The notes under the pieces are model-generated. The model searched no databases and was not told the DNA's origin. It was given only the letters and a program-made list of their open reading frames with translations. From contig CM075778.1 of assembly GCA_037974665.1 (NCBI GenBank), forward strand, positions 9,103,001 through 9,167,000: DNA of 64,000 bases, written 5' to 3'. The position numbers were made by a program, and so were the translations under genes. Every line of letters starts with the position of its first letter. The first letter of the stretch is position 1. The DNA is from Ehretia macrophylla. Lineage: Eukaryota > Streptophyta > Magnoliopsida > Boraginales > Ehretiaceae. Shown one piece after another: positions 21,473 through 33,291 of this stretch.

Positions 21473-22698
21473 TGTTGGGTGTATTATTGATATATGATTT
21501 TAGCACATTTTCACTTAAACTTTGTTAGTTTTTGAGTAATTTATGAGCAATTTGATTGGTTTTGTCTTTGATTTGCATTGTAAGTAATTTCCAAGAGACA
21601 AACTGAGTTTTGAGGCAAAGATTGAAGAGAAATTGCAAAGGATTAGAGTTTATGCAACTTGTGGATAAATTGCTAAAAATTAAAGTAGCGCAGTCATAGC
21701 GCAGCTACGTAGAATCGCAGGATTTTTAAGGGTAATTTTGTAAAAATGCACGAAAAGAAGAAACCCTATGTTAAAAGAGAAGGAAATAAACATTTAAGAG
21801 AGCTTTTTAGAGGCAGCCATCAGGAGGAGAAGAAAAACAACGTTTCAGAGGGAGAGAAAGAGAGGATTCGCGAGTTGAAGACGGAGGAACGATCCGGAGA
21901 CGGACTTCTGCCCCAATTCTTCTCCAAATCTTAGTTTTCTCTATCTTTCTTATCATGTTTTACGTTATAATTGAGATTTTATTTAATTTCATTATGATGT
22001 TCTAAGTTATTTTTCTAGGGCTACGATATAGCCAGATTATGAATATTTGATGTTTTTGGTTTTGAATTAATTGATGAACTATTCCATATTTGCGTTGAGT
22101 ATTTTATGTTGAGTTTAATGCTTATGGTTGCCTGATCAACAATTACATAATTCGTGATTTGGTTTGAGACTGAGAAGTGATAACTAAATTAGACCACGTA
22201 TAAAATACCATTAAATGGTCATAAGCTAGAGATAGTTATGAGATCTAGTGCAACATTTGAATTTCTAGGGCTTAAAGCGTTCCACGAGTTCACAGTTATC
22301 ACAGAGATGTAGTTAGCTTGCTTATTGGGATATGTTATTGATGCTTAAGAAAGATTAATATCTACCTTAGCGAAATTACTGGCAACGTAAGGAATAGGTT
22401 TCCATTGATTTAGATCAATAGTTTCAAATAGGATTAATCTTGGTGAAATCGGAACCCCTAGAGCATTTTAATTCTTGATTTATCTTCTTTATTAATTTCG
22501 TATTCACTTTAGTTGTTAATTCCAAAAGTACTTTATTTATTAGTTTTTACTCAAAATCTCTCATATTTGATTGTCCAAATAAAATTAAAGCTAAATTAAT
22601 TTCGGTAATTAATAATCACAGTCCTCGTGGGAACGATCTTTATTCATCATTTTATTACTTGTTACGATACGTGCACTTGTGTTAGAATTCACACAACA
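21473..22698 (+). mobile_element. 3' LTR of element C
   Basis: Same length as the 5' LTR and followed by the ATTAC duplication. Solo LTR B resumes at 22704. Confidence 0.95.
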
Positions 22699-25162
22699 AT
22701 TACAAGTTGATTCATCTACCAAATATACTCAAAACCCCAAGGCCACAAAAAGACAACAACCAACAACTCCACGCAAGCTTCACATAATAGACAACCTTAT
22801 CACACAAGAATCACAGAATCTGATCTACTTGTACTTCTTCTTCTTCCTCTACTGCTACTAGCTGGGAATTCACCTCAGCTTCTCCTGAAACATGTTAAAT
22901 AAGGAGTGGGCAACAATGTTGTGCAACGAGGGAGGTGATGCAGCATACCAGGGCATACAGCATAATATGCAACAGAATAATAGCATTTCCAACACCAAAT
23001 AACTCAACCAAGTAAACAAGTAATTAACCACATATAAAAAGGATACGGTTCCACTTCAAGTCTTCAATCTCATATCACGAACCACGAACTTCACGCAAGT
23101 GCCGGCAAACCCTTACTCCTCCAAATTGGGGTACTCCGGATGTACCCCGATCCTACGACCCTTTCTCTTGAGATAGGTCCATATGCCCAGCAGGTGAACC
23201 ATACCTCTGGGGTAGTGGAGTATACTCAGCGAGAAAAATGGAATAAGCACCATGGTAGTCGAGGGAGCACGGCAAGCCCAACGCCGCCTGTGTTTCTCGA
23301 CGCTACCATGTCCAAAAAAGTTGTGCAACCCCGAAACCAAACCACAAGATTCAAGAGCAACAATAACACGTAAGAAGGTCGACAAAGTAGGCTGCCCTCG
23401 CATTTAAACACAATATAAGCCAACATATACATAAGATAGCTATATAGTCACGAAAGAGAAAAATATCATATTCTTACACAAAACTCCATAGATAGCTTGA
23501 ATAACCCTTATCATGCACATAAAACACCTATCAAGTATTTACAAATTTATATAAACACAAAGGCATCCAAAAACACATTTTTTCCCTTTGTTAACTTTTC
23601 GATTCTTCTCCCACGCAAGGTTTATGATTCCAAATTAACAAGCTAACCATCCTACGTTCCTAGGTAGGTCAAAAGACACCTATCTAGGCCCTGAAAACCC
23701 GATTTGAAAACAAAAGCTAGGGAAGGCCCCGAGTAGGTTTTAACTACAACTACCCTATCCGAACCCTAAATTCACGCAACGAAAGCACCAAAAGTGCTTC
23801 CATACCCCAAGGATACCTAATCCAAAGCCTAAATGTGTCCGGATTGCATTACTTGAAAAAAATCCCTTTTTAAAGTTAACTAATTTTGCAATTTAGCTTG
23901 GTTTTGGGTGATTCAACTTCACGTAGCCTCCGAACTAGCTTTACTAGAGTCTAAAGCACCTAAAGGAAGTCTCAATTCATTCCAATTAGCAAGTTTTATC
24001 AAAACCCTAAGTTCAAGCACTATTAATCATCTCCTTCGTGAGAATTCAAGCTTCAACCATGGAATACACTAATAAGCCATAAAAGATAGTTCTATAGGCT
24101 CTAAAGAACATAATACAAGCATCCATAACAAGCAATATAACTATATTCAACAAAACAAGAAATTCAACAAATGTGCAACAACTTTAAACTCAAGAAATAT
24201 GCAACTCCCTCACTTGCAAGAGGTTTAAAAAGGCTCGAAAAAGCTTAGAACTAGGTGTAGGATGTTAGCCAAATATCAAGCCACCAAGAATTGAAGAAAA
24301 ATTTGTTCATTTCCTTTCCTTTTAGGCTGTCGAGTAGGGGGTAAAATGGGGATTAAGTGTTTTGTTTGTTGAGCATTTTTGCATATATGTGTGTTATAAT
24401 GTGATATATAGTTAAGTGTAAACTAATATCCTAAGTCAAATGCCTACAAAACTTAGTCAAACAAAGTTAAAAACTTATTTGATTGCTAACTAGTTAAAAT
24501 CTAATAATGCTACATAAGTAACACTATTCAAATGAAACGAAAAACATTTTTCAAACACACACTCTTGGCCCCTAAAGCTCAAAACTACCATTTTTCCGAT
24601 TCCTTTAACATGTCATGTGACCTAGGAAAAGTATTAAATCAAACATTTGATACGGTCAAAAATCTTATGAATAGTGCCTAAGGGGAGCTCCAACAGCTCC
24701 CCAAATGCCTAAAACCATCAAATTTGGGGGAACTGTTGGTGCTATATAGCTCCAATAGCTCCCCCAAATGATCTCCTATATGTTAGGGGATAAATGATTT
24801 GAAATTTGTATCCCCCATTGCTGGGGGATCAAATCACTCCCCCATCCCATCCCCCATAGTTTTTAATGTTACAGAAGTAGAAATTTTCCAAATAGGGGAG
24901 CTGTTGAAGTAAAACGAAAATAGGGATTCTATAAAATAAGGGATTGGTTAAAAATAGGGGAGCTGTTGGAGTGAAACTGAAAAGAGAATCTGTAAAAATA
25001 GGAAAAATGCTTCAAATCCCCTAAATGTAAGAAAAAAAAGGGGAGCTGTTGGAGATGGCCTAATAGTAAAACAATTAAAGAAGATAAGAAATGCACATAA
25101 AATACACAAGTAGTTTTTGTAGCAGTTACGTAGATGATGTGATGATATTCCCGGGTGTCACA

Positions 25163-26717
25163 TACACATACACACTAAACTACACAATTGAGAAAAGAAA
25201 AGAGGAAGAGAGAAAGCAGAAGAAGAAGAAGAAGAAGAAGAAGAAGAAGAAGAAGAAGAAGAAGAAGAAAAAGAAAGGAAGAAAAAGGAAGGAAGATTAA
25301 ACAATTTTAGGCCATTTTCTTGTATTCCTTGCCATCTTCAAGCTACCTACTTGCTTCTTTTGCTTCTCAACTTCAAGAACAAAGTAAGGGATGTTTTCAA
25401 AATGTTTGGTAAAGCTCACATGGTTCATGATTATGTGTTATATATGTATATTAAACATGATAATGATATATATAAGCTTGTGTTGTAAATTTGAGCTTAG
25501 TATGAACTTCTAGGGTTCCAAGATGTTGTGTTAGTAATTTCTTTGGCTTGAAATTGTGTCATATGCTTTTGATGATTATGATAAGTTATAATATGAGTTT
25601 AATGAGGTATTATATGTGTGGAGTATGATTGAGTTGTTGGTAGATAGAAGAAATAGAAGATTGAGCTTGAATGGTCATATTGAGTTGTTGGTTGTGAAAT
25701 GGATGAATTGAATTTGTATTTGGGGTTTTTAGAAGCTAGAAAACTTCTGGAATTATGTTGTTTAACATTTATTTAGGTTGCATACTTGAGTTAAGCATGA
25801 AAATATGAGTTTGGAAGCATAACAACATGTTAAGGAGCAAAGAGTGCTTGTGTGTGTGTGTCCGGATGCTCCCTGTCCTTCATCCGGTCGAGTAGATCCG
25901 ATCGAGTTACTCGACTGGATGACTTATCCGGATGCTCACTTCTAATCATCCAGAAGAGTGGATCCGATCGAGTTACTTGACCGGATTTACTCGACCGGAT
26001 TGTTGACAGATTTGCGCAATATTTTTTCGAAGGCCATATCTTGGTCAATTCAACTCCGAATTGAGTTCCGTTTGATTCTAGAACTATCTACTTTTGATAA
26101 GCTATAATTCTATATCAAAATCAGATCATTTGGAGTTTGGGAAGGTAGGTGATTTAACTGTTTAAGTTAGGTCTTGTCCGACTCCCCTGTTTCCTTCACT
26201 TACTTAGCCTATTTTGCCCCCTTTCTTTGCACACTTTGTTCCGTTGTCTCTAACATGTTTCATGAACCTTCTTGGAATTTTATTTGGTAAGCATAGAACA
26301 TATAAGTTATCCTTCATCTTACACATGTAATACATTGCATTAGAACCTAGCTATGAGCACCGAATTAGCATAAACCTCTTGTTGTACTAATGATTATGCT
26401 TAGCTATCGGAGGAATCCTACTTGGTCTATCTTCTCATGCATGTTTATGTATTATATGAACTCTATTTGGATCATGATTACACTATTATGTTTTTATTTC
26501 TTTTACTAACCGGTGGCAACCTACTTTGTTACTTCCAAGCCTGTTTGTTATTTTGTATTCCACTCTTACTTGGGGTGTCACCTATGAGAGATGGAAGGTA
26601 TATATATATTTGACACAATTAAGCAATCTAATGGACCCTATGGTAGAAATTCCGGTACCGCTTGGGCGGCATTTGGTTTGCCAGGACGGACAGGCTACCG
26701 TGGTATTAGGGTGTATA
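25163..26717 (+). mobile_element. 3' LTR of element A, piece 2
   Basis: Colinear with 6040-7520 of the 5' LTR. A (GAA)n tract at 25219-25270 is longer than in the 5' copy. The CCGGTCGAGT palindrome cluster at 25860-26010 is also expanded relative to the 5' LTR. Cut at GTATA by solo LTR E. Confidence 0.9.
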
Positions 26718-29700
26718 TGTCACAACCTGGCCCGAGCATATAATTATTTTATTAATGGGCATGTATTTATATGTCTACTTTAAGTATTTACATATACTTG
26801 TTTCTATAAAATATCATATTCTTTGATTTACGTGCATTTATTTGCATTCATGAGCATTTAGGTAATTTAGGAATAGTAATAAATAAATAAACGTTACCGG
26901 TAAACAATAGAGCAATTAACTTAGTTAGATTTCAATGGAATGACAAACTAGTAGATAACATTTAGCTAGAAGGGCCTTTTGGTCAATAACTTGTCTTAAA
27001 ATCCTACCTACCAAAATATAAAATAAATAATACACAAACACACACACAATCAGATCTCTGCACACACATTAAACACGGTTGAAACACACACACACAAGAG
27101 AAGAAAGAAAGAGATAAAAAAAAGAAAAGAAAAGAAGAAGGAGTTTGAGCTTGTTCTAGCCAAGAATAGGTGAGGAATTTCATTCTTCTATACATTTCTA
27201 GTGTTAATTCTTGTTTACAAAATGTTGGCTAGTTGTAGTTGAATGATTCATGGATGTAGGAATGCAAATAGAAATGATATATGGCATGAAACAAGTTCTA
27301 GAAATGATTTTGTGTGTGAATATCAAGCTTTGCTAGTTGATCATGTTGTAGATATTGCATTACTAGCTTGCTCAACTAGATGAAGATCATATGTTTGCTA
27401 TAAGTTCTAAGTGAGGAATGAAAGTGCTTTGTATGCTAGTATATTGCTTGTAGTTAGCTTAGTGCATGAAAATATCAAAATAGAACAAAGAGTGCAAAAT
27501 GTGATTTTCGGACAGATTTGAGCAACTGAGGTTCAGAGCAGATTTGAGGTAGCAAACGATGTCGAAATGAGCTGATTCTTTTAGAAAATATGCCCAAGAC
27601 CTTAGGAACAACTTCTATTTTATATGGAATGTTAAATTATTTCGTTTAGGTGCATTTCTAGAGCCAAAACAGTAGGGTCAGATTCACCCATTGATGCAAG
27701 GGCAGTTTTGTGCATTGATTTTCTAAAGAGCATAACTTGATGAGTTTAACTCCGAATTGGGAACCGTTTGAGGCTAAACCCATATACACTTGATTAAATA
27801 CGTGTCTGTGAAATTTTAGAAGTTTTAGAGGTCATTAAGGCTGCTAATTGAACCTGTAAAATTAAGTAAATGCAGCCAGAAATTTCAGTTTATATAGCTA
27901 AGTGATTAATGTTGCACTAAAGGCTAATTTGAGCTGAATAATGGTAGCTTATAGGTAGTTGAAGGCTTGAGGGTAACAATTACATGTTTGGAGAGAGTGC
28001 TTAAGTGGGTGAGGGTTAAATAAATAATAGTTGCATTGAATGTTAAATGTTTAATATGTGACTAATGTGAACTATGTGCATTGAATGTTTAAATAAGTTG
28101 AGCGTTCATAATGTTTAATATGATGAATTATGTATAGTGACTTGCCATTTAGATAATCAAGAGTAATTAGACTCATGTACATGCTAAAGTGATGCCTAAG
28201 TAAAGGTTGAAGTTATCCTTCTTGGATTCTTGAAATAGTTATTGGTACTACTTAAATTTCTACCTTGTCTTGCTTTTATGAAAAGAATTGATGGATAAGA
28301 ATTTAGTTGGTGTTGAATGAAGTGTACATAACATGTTATATGCTAGATTTTCCTTGTCTTAAATGTTATATATGAGTATATATTTTGATTCCTGTGTAGT
28401 AGAGCTTTAAAATTAGTTTTATAGTGAAGTAATTGCAAAAAATATGAGTTACGAAAAAATCTGGAAAAATTGGACAGATTTGTATACCTGAGTTGTAGGA
28501 CCAATTTGACCTAGCAAATGTTGACGAAATTATCTGCATTTTGGATATGTTGTAGTAGACTCATAGTTGAACGAAAGTGTATTTCTAAGGCTTGGCCAAA
28601 TTCTAGCTCTAAGTACTCTTTTTTGGATGATTTCAGAGAAGTATGTGAATAGGCGTGAGCTGGACAGTCCCTACCAGCGTTTTTTTTTTCCCTTCCCCTT
28701 GTCCTCGTGTGTATTGGTTGCAAGTTAGTCTAGATAGTATGGGACTAGACTAGACTAAAATGTACTACTATATGTCTTTGTGTAATGAGAGTTTAGAATT
28801 AGTTTGAACTATGACTAAGCTAAAGTTATTAGGTAGTGAATAAAGATAGGCATGTTAGTAAGGCCTTGGGTAAGTTCTTGTTTGGAAATGAATTAATAAT
28901 GAAGTTGAATTGTAGGAATGTTAACTAGGGAGTTTAATGAAGGCTAGAAAATGTGGTGCATGTTGGTTAGTATAACTAAATCGTAGCCTGAATAGACAAC
29001 CTAACTTAATGCTTGAGACTAACGTACTTATGGAGAGTAGTAAACTAGGAAACCATAAGAAATATCTTGGCATGTTACTTAACATTGAATTAAAGAAAGT
29101 ATGTCTCGACTTTAATGTGAAATAATGCAAGCAAGTATGTTAGTGACTAATGTAAAGAGTAGGTAGTTATAGTTAAATTGAATTAGAAAATGATTGATTA
29201 GATTAGCTAGGAAGTTGTTAAAATAGCCACTTGTTGAAATGGAAATTTAATTATCAAATAGTTGTAGTCAGCTTATTATGATTTGTTAGTTATACTCCTT
29301 TCTATGTGCTAATATTTAGATTATCAATAGTTGATTAAGTGTATGAATAATTGAGCTTTAGTGAGCTTACAATTTATTTGCAAAGCTAGCTTGGTCATTG
29401 AAGAGAATTAGTTGCCAATAGTTATAGCTAAACTTTTGCTACTAGTTGCTAACTTTAGTCATTTTATATGTGTCACTGTTTCACCTACTAATGTTTGGTT
29501 ACTTGTATGACTACTTGGGCTATGTAACAATATGAAATATATAAGTGATTATGGAACTTCTATTGTTGTGTGTTGAATTTGCATAATAGTCAAGTTGGAG
29601 TTGGTAAAATCAATTGTTAAGGTGTTATGTTAATTTACTTGCATAGTAGTATACTATTTTTTTATGGCTAAGTATTATATTTATATGAATAAGATAGGGT

Positions 29701-30816
29701 TGCACTTTGAGCTAATTCGAGGAGGATGGAATAAATCTAAGCTATTCTATTGCATACTTAGCCTAAACCGAGGTGAGGGAGCCTTTATCTCTTCTGTGCA
29801 TCTTAACTTAATTTATTGTTTCTATATTGTATTCATTAGTAATTGATAAAGTTTATATGCGTTATTTAATTGTTATCTTATATCTTTTCGTGTTATATGT
29901 GATTAAATGCGAGGACGGCTTACTTTGTCGTTCCTCTTATGTGATATTTGATATACTTAGCTCTCGTGATCTTGACCCGGGGTTGCTCAACCTTTTCGGA
30001 CATGGTAGCGTCGAGAAACACGGGCGGCATCGGGCTTGCCGTGCTCCCTCGACTACCATGGTGCCTATTCCCTTTCTCTCGCTGAGTATATTCCACTACC
30101 CCAGAGGTGTGGTTCATTTGCTGGGCATATGGACCTACATCAGGAGAAAGGGTCGTAGGATCGGGGTACATCCGGAGTACCCATTTTGGAGGAATAAGGG
30201 TTTTGTCAGCACTTGCTTGAAGATCTTGGCTTGTGACTCGTGATTGAAGATAAAGTGGAACCGTATCCTTTTTATACGTGGTTAAATACTTGTCTAATTA
30301 ACTTGTTTATTTGTGTTATTAATGTTATTATCTTGTTACATCTCACGAAAACATACCCTGGTTTACTGTATCACCTCATTCACTGAGTAACTCTGGTTAC
30401 TCATTCCTCATTTAAACATGTTTCAGGGAAAGCTGTAGTTGGATGCTATGTGCAGGAAATGCAAGTTGCTGGTTGTATGTGTTTTGTTTTAAGATTATGA
30501 AACCTTGTGTATGTTTCTATTGTCTAAAAGATTGTAATATAAAGTAAAGCTTGTATTCTTGTATGAGCTAATAACTGTAAATGGGTTGTAATAACTTCAA
30601 TGATTTACTTGATTGCCTAGTTAATTTGCATGCTTGTGTGAATGGGATTATACATTGGAGTTGGATTGTGGTTTTTTTTAGGATAAGTTACTGCTTGCAT
30701 TGCAAGTGAACTAATAGCCCTATAAACAGGGGAGACTCCGTCCATTTTTCCTCATTTTTCGTGACTTGGGTATTGGAATCGGGAACTCTGATCTCGAGAA
30801 GGATCGGGGTGTTACA
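26718..30816 (+). mobile_element. Solo LTR E inserted in the 3' LTR of element A
   Basis: TGTCACAACCTGGCCCGAG to GGATCGGGGTGTTACA, 4,099 bp, with perfect GTATA duplications (26713-26717, 30817-30821). No internal sequence or second LTR. It includes an (AC)/(GA)-rich stretch at 27030-27140 and the GC-rich module at about 29966-30190. Between 27200 and 29850 it is AT-rich with no coding evidence. LTR fragment I (44995-47392) is a truncated relative on the other strand. Confidence 0.95.
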
Positions 30817-30821
30817 GTATA

Positions 30822-31989
30822 TCCAGATTTTCCCTTCGTAATTGGTGTGTGGGGTTATGATATTGATAAATATCATTTGACAAGACGTTCTGAGACTGAC
30901 CATCTCCAACAAAGTTCCTGATATTGTATCATTTGACCTACTCTCTCTTGGTATAACCCTCGGAGAGTAGAATTGAATATTTGTTCTATTATTATTGCCA
31001 GATATGGTGTTCCTCCTACTCTCTCTCTTGGTATAACCCTCGGAGAGTAGAGTAGCTTGCCTTGTATTAAGTTCGTTTTGATCTTGTTATATCCTGATTA
31101 TACATGTTAAGTTGATTTCGCTCTAGTTATATGTTGTATTCGCATAGTATGGTTTTAGAAAGAAGTTTCCGAAAAGATGAAAACCTTTGTGAAAACTCTT
31201 CATATTCCATCCTCACTGAGCTATATGTAGGATTAGCTCACCCCTCTTATGATCAATTACATGTGAGGTTTAGCCGAGCAAGCTCCAATGTGGTTGCAAG
31301 CTTCTTTGATATGAAGAATCAGATTTATGTTTTGTGCGCTCTACGTGCTTGCCTGTGAAGGATGCTCTTTTGATGTAAAGAACATGGTTTTGTAAATTGA
31401 ACTATTTGTGACGTTATAATATTCTTTTGGTTTTATTAGATACTTAGCTAAGTTTGATCTTTATTCTTTTGAGACCTAGAATTGGGATGATGAACAGGTG
31501 AATCTTGGTTTTGTTAATATGTACACAGGGTGAGGTAATCCTTTAAGGCCGAGGACTTGGGAATTTTGGAAGTCTTTTGTAGCTTATTGTGGTATATTAA
31601 TGAATGTTCAGGTTACTACTTGTTGATCTTGTAGGGGTTAAGCATTTGACACGTCATATTCGGCCTTAGCCTAATGATAGGTCTGGATCGGGGCGTGGTT
31701 GTAATCTTAATTCATAGTGTTGAAGTTTGTATAATGTCTTTTATTATTGTTGATGTAACCAATTGGTGATGTGATTTTAATACTAGTAACTTGGTTGAAT
31801 GGTTTTATGGACTTTAGAGCTCGGCTAGTAATTTGTGCCTTAGCGGACCTAAAGGTAGCGATCTTCTTAATCTCATGGCATCACGATCCCAGATATTCGA
31901 AGTTGTTATAAATTTGGATATATCTCTTTTCTTGACGTTAATACGATATCAGAGGCTATTATAATAATTAAGAAAATAGGGTCGTGACA
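30822..31989 (+). mobile_element. 3' LTR of element A, piece 3
   Basis: Continues the LTR from the point matching 7522. It holds the two CTACTCTC/GAGAGTAG hairpins (about 30939 and 31016) and ends GGGTCGTGACA followed by TAACC. Confidence 0.9.
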
Positions 31990-32196
31990 TAACCTGTTTG
32001 GAATTTTTTTTTTTTCAGGCTTTTTATTTTATTTTAATGGTTTGGGTCAATTTTAATTAAAATTTCATCTAAATTAAAACTAATTATAATTCAACATGTA
32101 GAGTTTGTAAATTTATTTTTTAGTGGTCTTTTATTCTTTAAATAATTTAAATTTGTTCTTATTTTTCTAACTATCGTATTTTCTTTTTTGAAAGTT

Positions 32197-32820
32197 ATGG
32201 AATATATCGATGGTACTTCGAGGGGTCGCAATTTCACTCTTCAAGAAGATATAACTTTATGTCGGGCCTTCATCGCAATCAGTGAAGATCCTATCATCGG
32301 GAGAAACCAAACAATGACAACAATGTGAAACAGAATTCTAGAAAAATTTGAAGATTTCCACCCCCAAACAATCCAAGTGAATAGAGGACACCAAAAAGTC
32401 TTAAATGCCAATGGTCGCCCATAAACCAAAAGTGTACAAGATTTGCGGAGCAAATGCTATTGACAACGTGAGTTTTTTTAGATATTATTAGTTTTATACA
32501 GTAGATAAAACATAATATTTAAAATTTCTCAAAATTAATTTTTATTATTTTTTTGAATTGTTTTTTAGCTAAATGATGTTCAACGCTTATACTCTGCTAC
32601 TGGTCAAATGAAAAATTTTAGCCTCAATCATTGTTGGACAATTTTACAAGATGGTGTAAAATGGAGAAAAATGATCGATGTTCAATTCACACAGAGTGCA
32701 ACTGAAATGAATGCGTCAATGACTCCACCCGAAACTCCAATCGAAACTCCAACTTCTCTCGACAATGACGATCCTATCGAGTCAGTGGCGGATTTCCGAA
32801 TGCATCTGGTTTCTGTTTGA
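32197..32820 (+). pseudogene. PIF/Harbinger ORF1: Myb/SANT-like DNA-binding protein remnant
   Basis: ORF1 proteins of PIF/Harbinger elements bind the element ends and help bring in the transposase. Exon 1 (32197-32459) reads MEYIDGTSRGRNFTLQEDIT, then LCRAFIAISEDPIIGRNQT, the first half of the plant Myb/SANT-like domain (RG-N-T-EED-LLCRAW-N-S-DPI-G-NQT). In-frame stops fall where tryptophans are expected. After an intron ending TTTTTTAG at 32568, exon 2 gives SATGQMKNFSLNHCWTILQD then GVKWRKMID, the usual F-L-HCW-IL-D-KW motif, and a Pro/Thr-rich tail. The frame ends at 32818-32820, a few bases before the CACTA terminus, so the normal C-terminus was probably cut off by that insertion. Confidence 0.8.
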
Positions 32821-32827
32821 AGTAATT

Positions 32828-33291
32828 CACTACAAGAAAAATAAGCTGAGGCGACGGCTAAAATCTGTAGCCTAGCAGCAGCCAAAGTGGGATGGGCGAC
32901 CGCTAGGCTACGGAATCTTGTCCGTAGTAAAAAGTCTCGTAGCCAAATTGATATTTCGGAGCCTATCCGTAGTCAATTTCGGAAATTAATTTGCATTTAT
33001 TTTTATAACTTTCGTAGCAAAATAGTCGTATCCCATCCATAGTCAACTAAAATTTTGACTTTTTTAATTAATTATTAATGTCAGTAAAACATCCGTAGTC
33101 ATTTCGGTCATAAATTGGCTGTCGTCCACGGATACGGATTAATATCCGTAGAATTTCGATAACCACCTATTCGGTAGCCAATTCGTAGCCCATCCGTAGC
33201 CAACTAAACTTTTTATTTTTTTATTAATTATTAACATCCGTAGCAAAGCCATAGCCGTTTCGATCATAAATCGGTCGTCGCCCACAGTTAC
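32828..33291. repeat. Left subterminal region of the CACTA element
   Basis: About a dozen GTAGCC, GTAG(C/T) and GGCTACGG words in both orientations within 460 bases, starting with GCCTAGCAGCAGCC and GGCTACGGAATC. It resumes after solo LTR B2 at 35749-35830. By analogy with En/Spm these are transposase-binding repeats. Confidence 0.75.

Larger units (their letters stand above)
11434..22698 (+). mobile_element. LTR element C: Athila/Tat-like Ty3/gypsy, internally deleted (whole span)
   Basis: Two 1,226 bp LTRs of identical length (11434-12659, 21473-22698) with perfect flanking ATTAC duplications (11429-11433, 22699-22703). By eye they differ at roughly forty sites (~3.5%) with no indels. The tRNA-Asp type primer site, gag style and protease place it in the Athila/Tat branch. 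Removing solo LTR D leaves about 7.4 kb. Coding order is gag, protease, then directly the integrase C-terminal tail, so reverse transcriptase, RNase H and the integrase core are missing. Inserted into solo LTR B. Confidence 0.95.
11049..25162 (-). mobile_element. Solo LTR B, itself interrupted by element C
   Basis: Plus-strand ends are TGTAACGCCCCGAACCC (11049) and CCCGGGTGTCACA (25162), so the LTR reads TGTGACACCC...GGGGCGTTACA on the minus strand. Flanks CACAC/TACAC are a 5 bp duplication with one mismatch inside the 3' LTR of A. B's own sequence is 11049-11433 plus 22704-25162, about 2.84 kb. It aligns along its length with solo LTR B2 (33292-35748). There is no internal region or second LTR, consistent with LTR-LTR recombination. 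It holds the GC-rich LTR module at 23117-23335. The stretch 23400-25160 has no gene; near 24720-25050 it repeats 'ggggagctgttgga' and related words. Confidence 0.85.
5536..31989 (+). mobile_element. LTR element A: Ty3/gypsy, gag-containing, short internal region (whole span)
   Basis: Direct LTRs start with TGTGAGACC at 5536 and 10546 and end with GGTCGTGACA at 8689 and 31989. The 3' LTR is cut into three pieces by insertions B and E. Flanking CAACC (5531-5535) and TAACC (31990-31994) make a 5 bp target duplication with one mismatch. The primer-binding site and gag type point to a chromovirus-like Ty3/gypsy lineage; the Tekay/Del affinity is an inference from the multi-kilobase TG(T/A)-type LTR. 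Internal region 8690-10545 is only about 1.9 kb and has no reverse transcriptase or integrase, so the element depended on a partner. Confidence 0.9.

Noticed and set aside
25091..25300. Lys/Glu-rich frame of 69 codons
   Set aside because: Caused by the (GAA)n microsatellite in the 3' LTR of element A.
29827..30243. 138-codon frame in LTR E and similar frames at 23113-23403 and 34077-34394
   Set aside because: All overlap the shared GC-rich LTR module. Parts resemble one another in translation, but the frame shifts between copies, as expected for conserved non-coding DNA.
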